Positions 5,335 through 5,709 of a DNA stretch of 5,709 nt are shown here, in pieces. Location of the stretch: the NCBI RefSeq assembly GCF_021107415.1, contig NZ_JAIOSW010000029.1, forward strand, positions 1 to 5,709. Direction: 5' to 3'. Below the pieces are notes generated by a model. It was given only the letters and a program-made list of their open reading frames with translations, did no database searches and had not been told where the DNA came from. Source of the stretch: Desulfobacula sp. Its GTDB lineage: Bacteria; Desulfobacterota; Desulfobacteria; Desulfobacterales; Desulfobacteraceae. Position 1 is the first letter of the stretch; each line of letters starts with the position of its first letter. The translations under genes were made by a program, and so were the position numbers.

Positions 5335-5709
5335 TCAAAAATTTTGCCGGGCTTGTCCAACCACCGGATAAGATTGTGGTTCGTTCCTCACACAATCTAT
5401 CCTTATTCGTTCGGTGATTTCTGACCTGGCATCGTAATAAAACTGATCCGCCTGCTTTTGGTCTCTCTTAAAAACCCTGTAAACAACCATTGGGTTCTTA
5501 ATAAAATACCAATCGCCAAATTGATCAAATTTCCTGCACGATGTTACAATGTGGGCCTTGCGTATTGTGTAATACCGCTTTCCACGATCTTTTCCATATC
5601 TTTTCAAACGTTTACCAAAATCAATATCTTCGATGCAAGCCAGCTTTTCATCGAAGCCCCCAATTGCCTGATAGTCTTTTCTTAAGCACCAGAACATTCC
5701 AGCACTCAC
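5335..5709 (-). CDS. Glycosyltransferase family 2, C-terminal part (cut by window edge)
   Basis: The visible 124 codons are the C-terminal end of a GT-A fold family 2 glycosyltransferase. The frame is open to the window edge; the first codon there is GTG inside the coding region, not a start. Near the edge is SAGMFWCLRKDY followed by GGFDE (about residues 17-21) and the acidic pair ED (27-28), the usual acceptor-side and catalytic-base region. RLKRYGK and RKFDQFGDWY follow, as in many cytoplasmic polysaccharide or lipid glycosyltransferases. The N-terminal nucleotide-sugar binding half is outside the window. It converges on the insertion sequence and ends 191 nt from the transposase stop. Donor and acceptor cannot be told. 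It may be the gene of the cassette that owned the attC at 2971-3096, now separated from it by the insertion. Confidence 0.85.
   Translation of the reverse strand: MSAGMFWCLRKDYQAIGGFDEKLACIEDIDFGKRLKRYGKDRGKRYYTIRKAHIVTSCRKFDQFGDWYFIKNPMVVYRVFKRDQKQADQFYYDARSEITERIRIDCVRNEPQSYPVVGQARQNF

Noticed and set aside
5458..5685. Plus-strand ORF of 75 codons opposite the glycosyltransferase
   Set aside because: The minus strand encodes recognisable GT2 motifs, so the plus frame is antisense noise.
1..5709. CRISPR array, tRNA or rRNA genes
   Set aside because: I saw no regularly spaced direct repeats and no tRNA- or rRNA-like sequence on either strand.

Overview
The window is AT-rich bacterial accessory DNA. 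Its strongest signal is a pair of integron attC sites, each 126 bp, at 1123-1248 and 2971-3096. Both read on the minus strand. Each has RYYYAAC and GTTRRRY end boxes (one box is off by a single base), a 17-bp inverted repeat, and one extrahelical A in the same register. They bound a complete gene cassette (1129-2976) and the start of a second one (1128 to beyond position 1). No integron integrase (intI) or attI is visible. This looks like the inside of a cassette array, probably a chromosomal (sedentary) integron. The organism cannot be named; an environmental proteobacterium or Desulfobacterota member is only a guess from the AT-rich composition and the IS91-plus-recombinase element.

Layout from high to low coordinates, the reading direction of the array. 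(1) 5335-5709, minus: the C-terminal end of a family 2 glycosyltransferase, cut by the window edge. (2) About 3097 to 5144-5334, plus: an IS91-family (HUH) insertion sequence. It carries a XerC/D-type tyrosine recombinase, split by a frameshift at an A9 run, and an intact Zn-finger/HUH/YxxxY transposase 2 nt downstream. (3) attC at 2971-3096. (4) Cassette 1: one gene, a 564-aa GmrSD/DUF262-DUF1524 family protein with a TTG start, whose stop codon lies inside its own attC. (5) attC at 1123-1248. (6) Cassette 2, incomplete: a 232-aa PD-(D/E)XK nuclease, an overlapping 89-aa protein with no recognised family, and possibly a further small ORF joined by an ATGA overlap.

Both cassettes encode nuclease-type proteins of families linked to anti-phage defence, so this stretch is best read as a defence-carrying part of a cassette array. 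The GmrSD-like gene has only a 33-nt leader and no visible promoter of its own, so it probably depends on read-through. The insertion sequence sits directly against the outer end of an attC, where the preceding cassette's gene would be expected. The glycosyltransferase beyond it may be that displaced gene.
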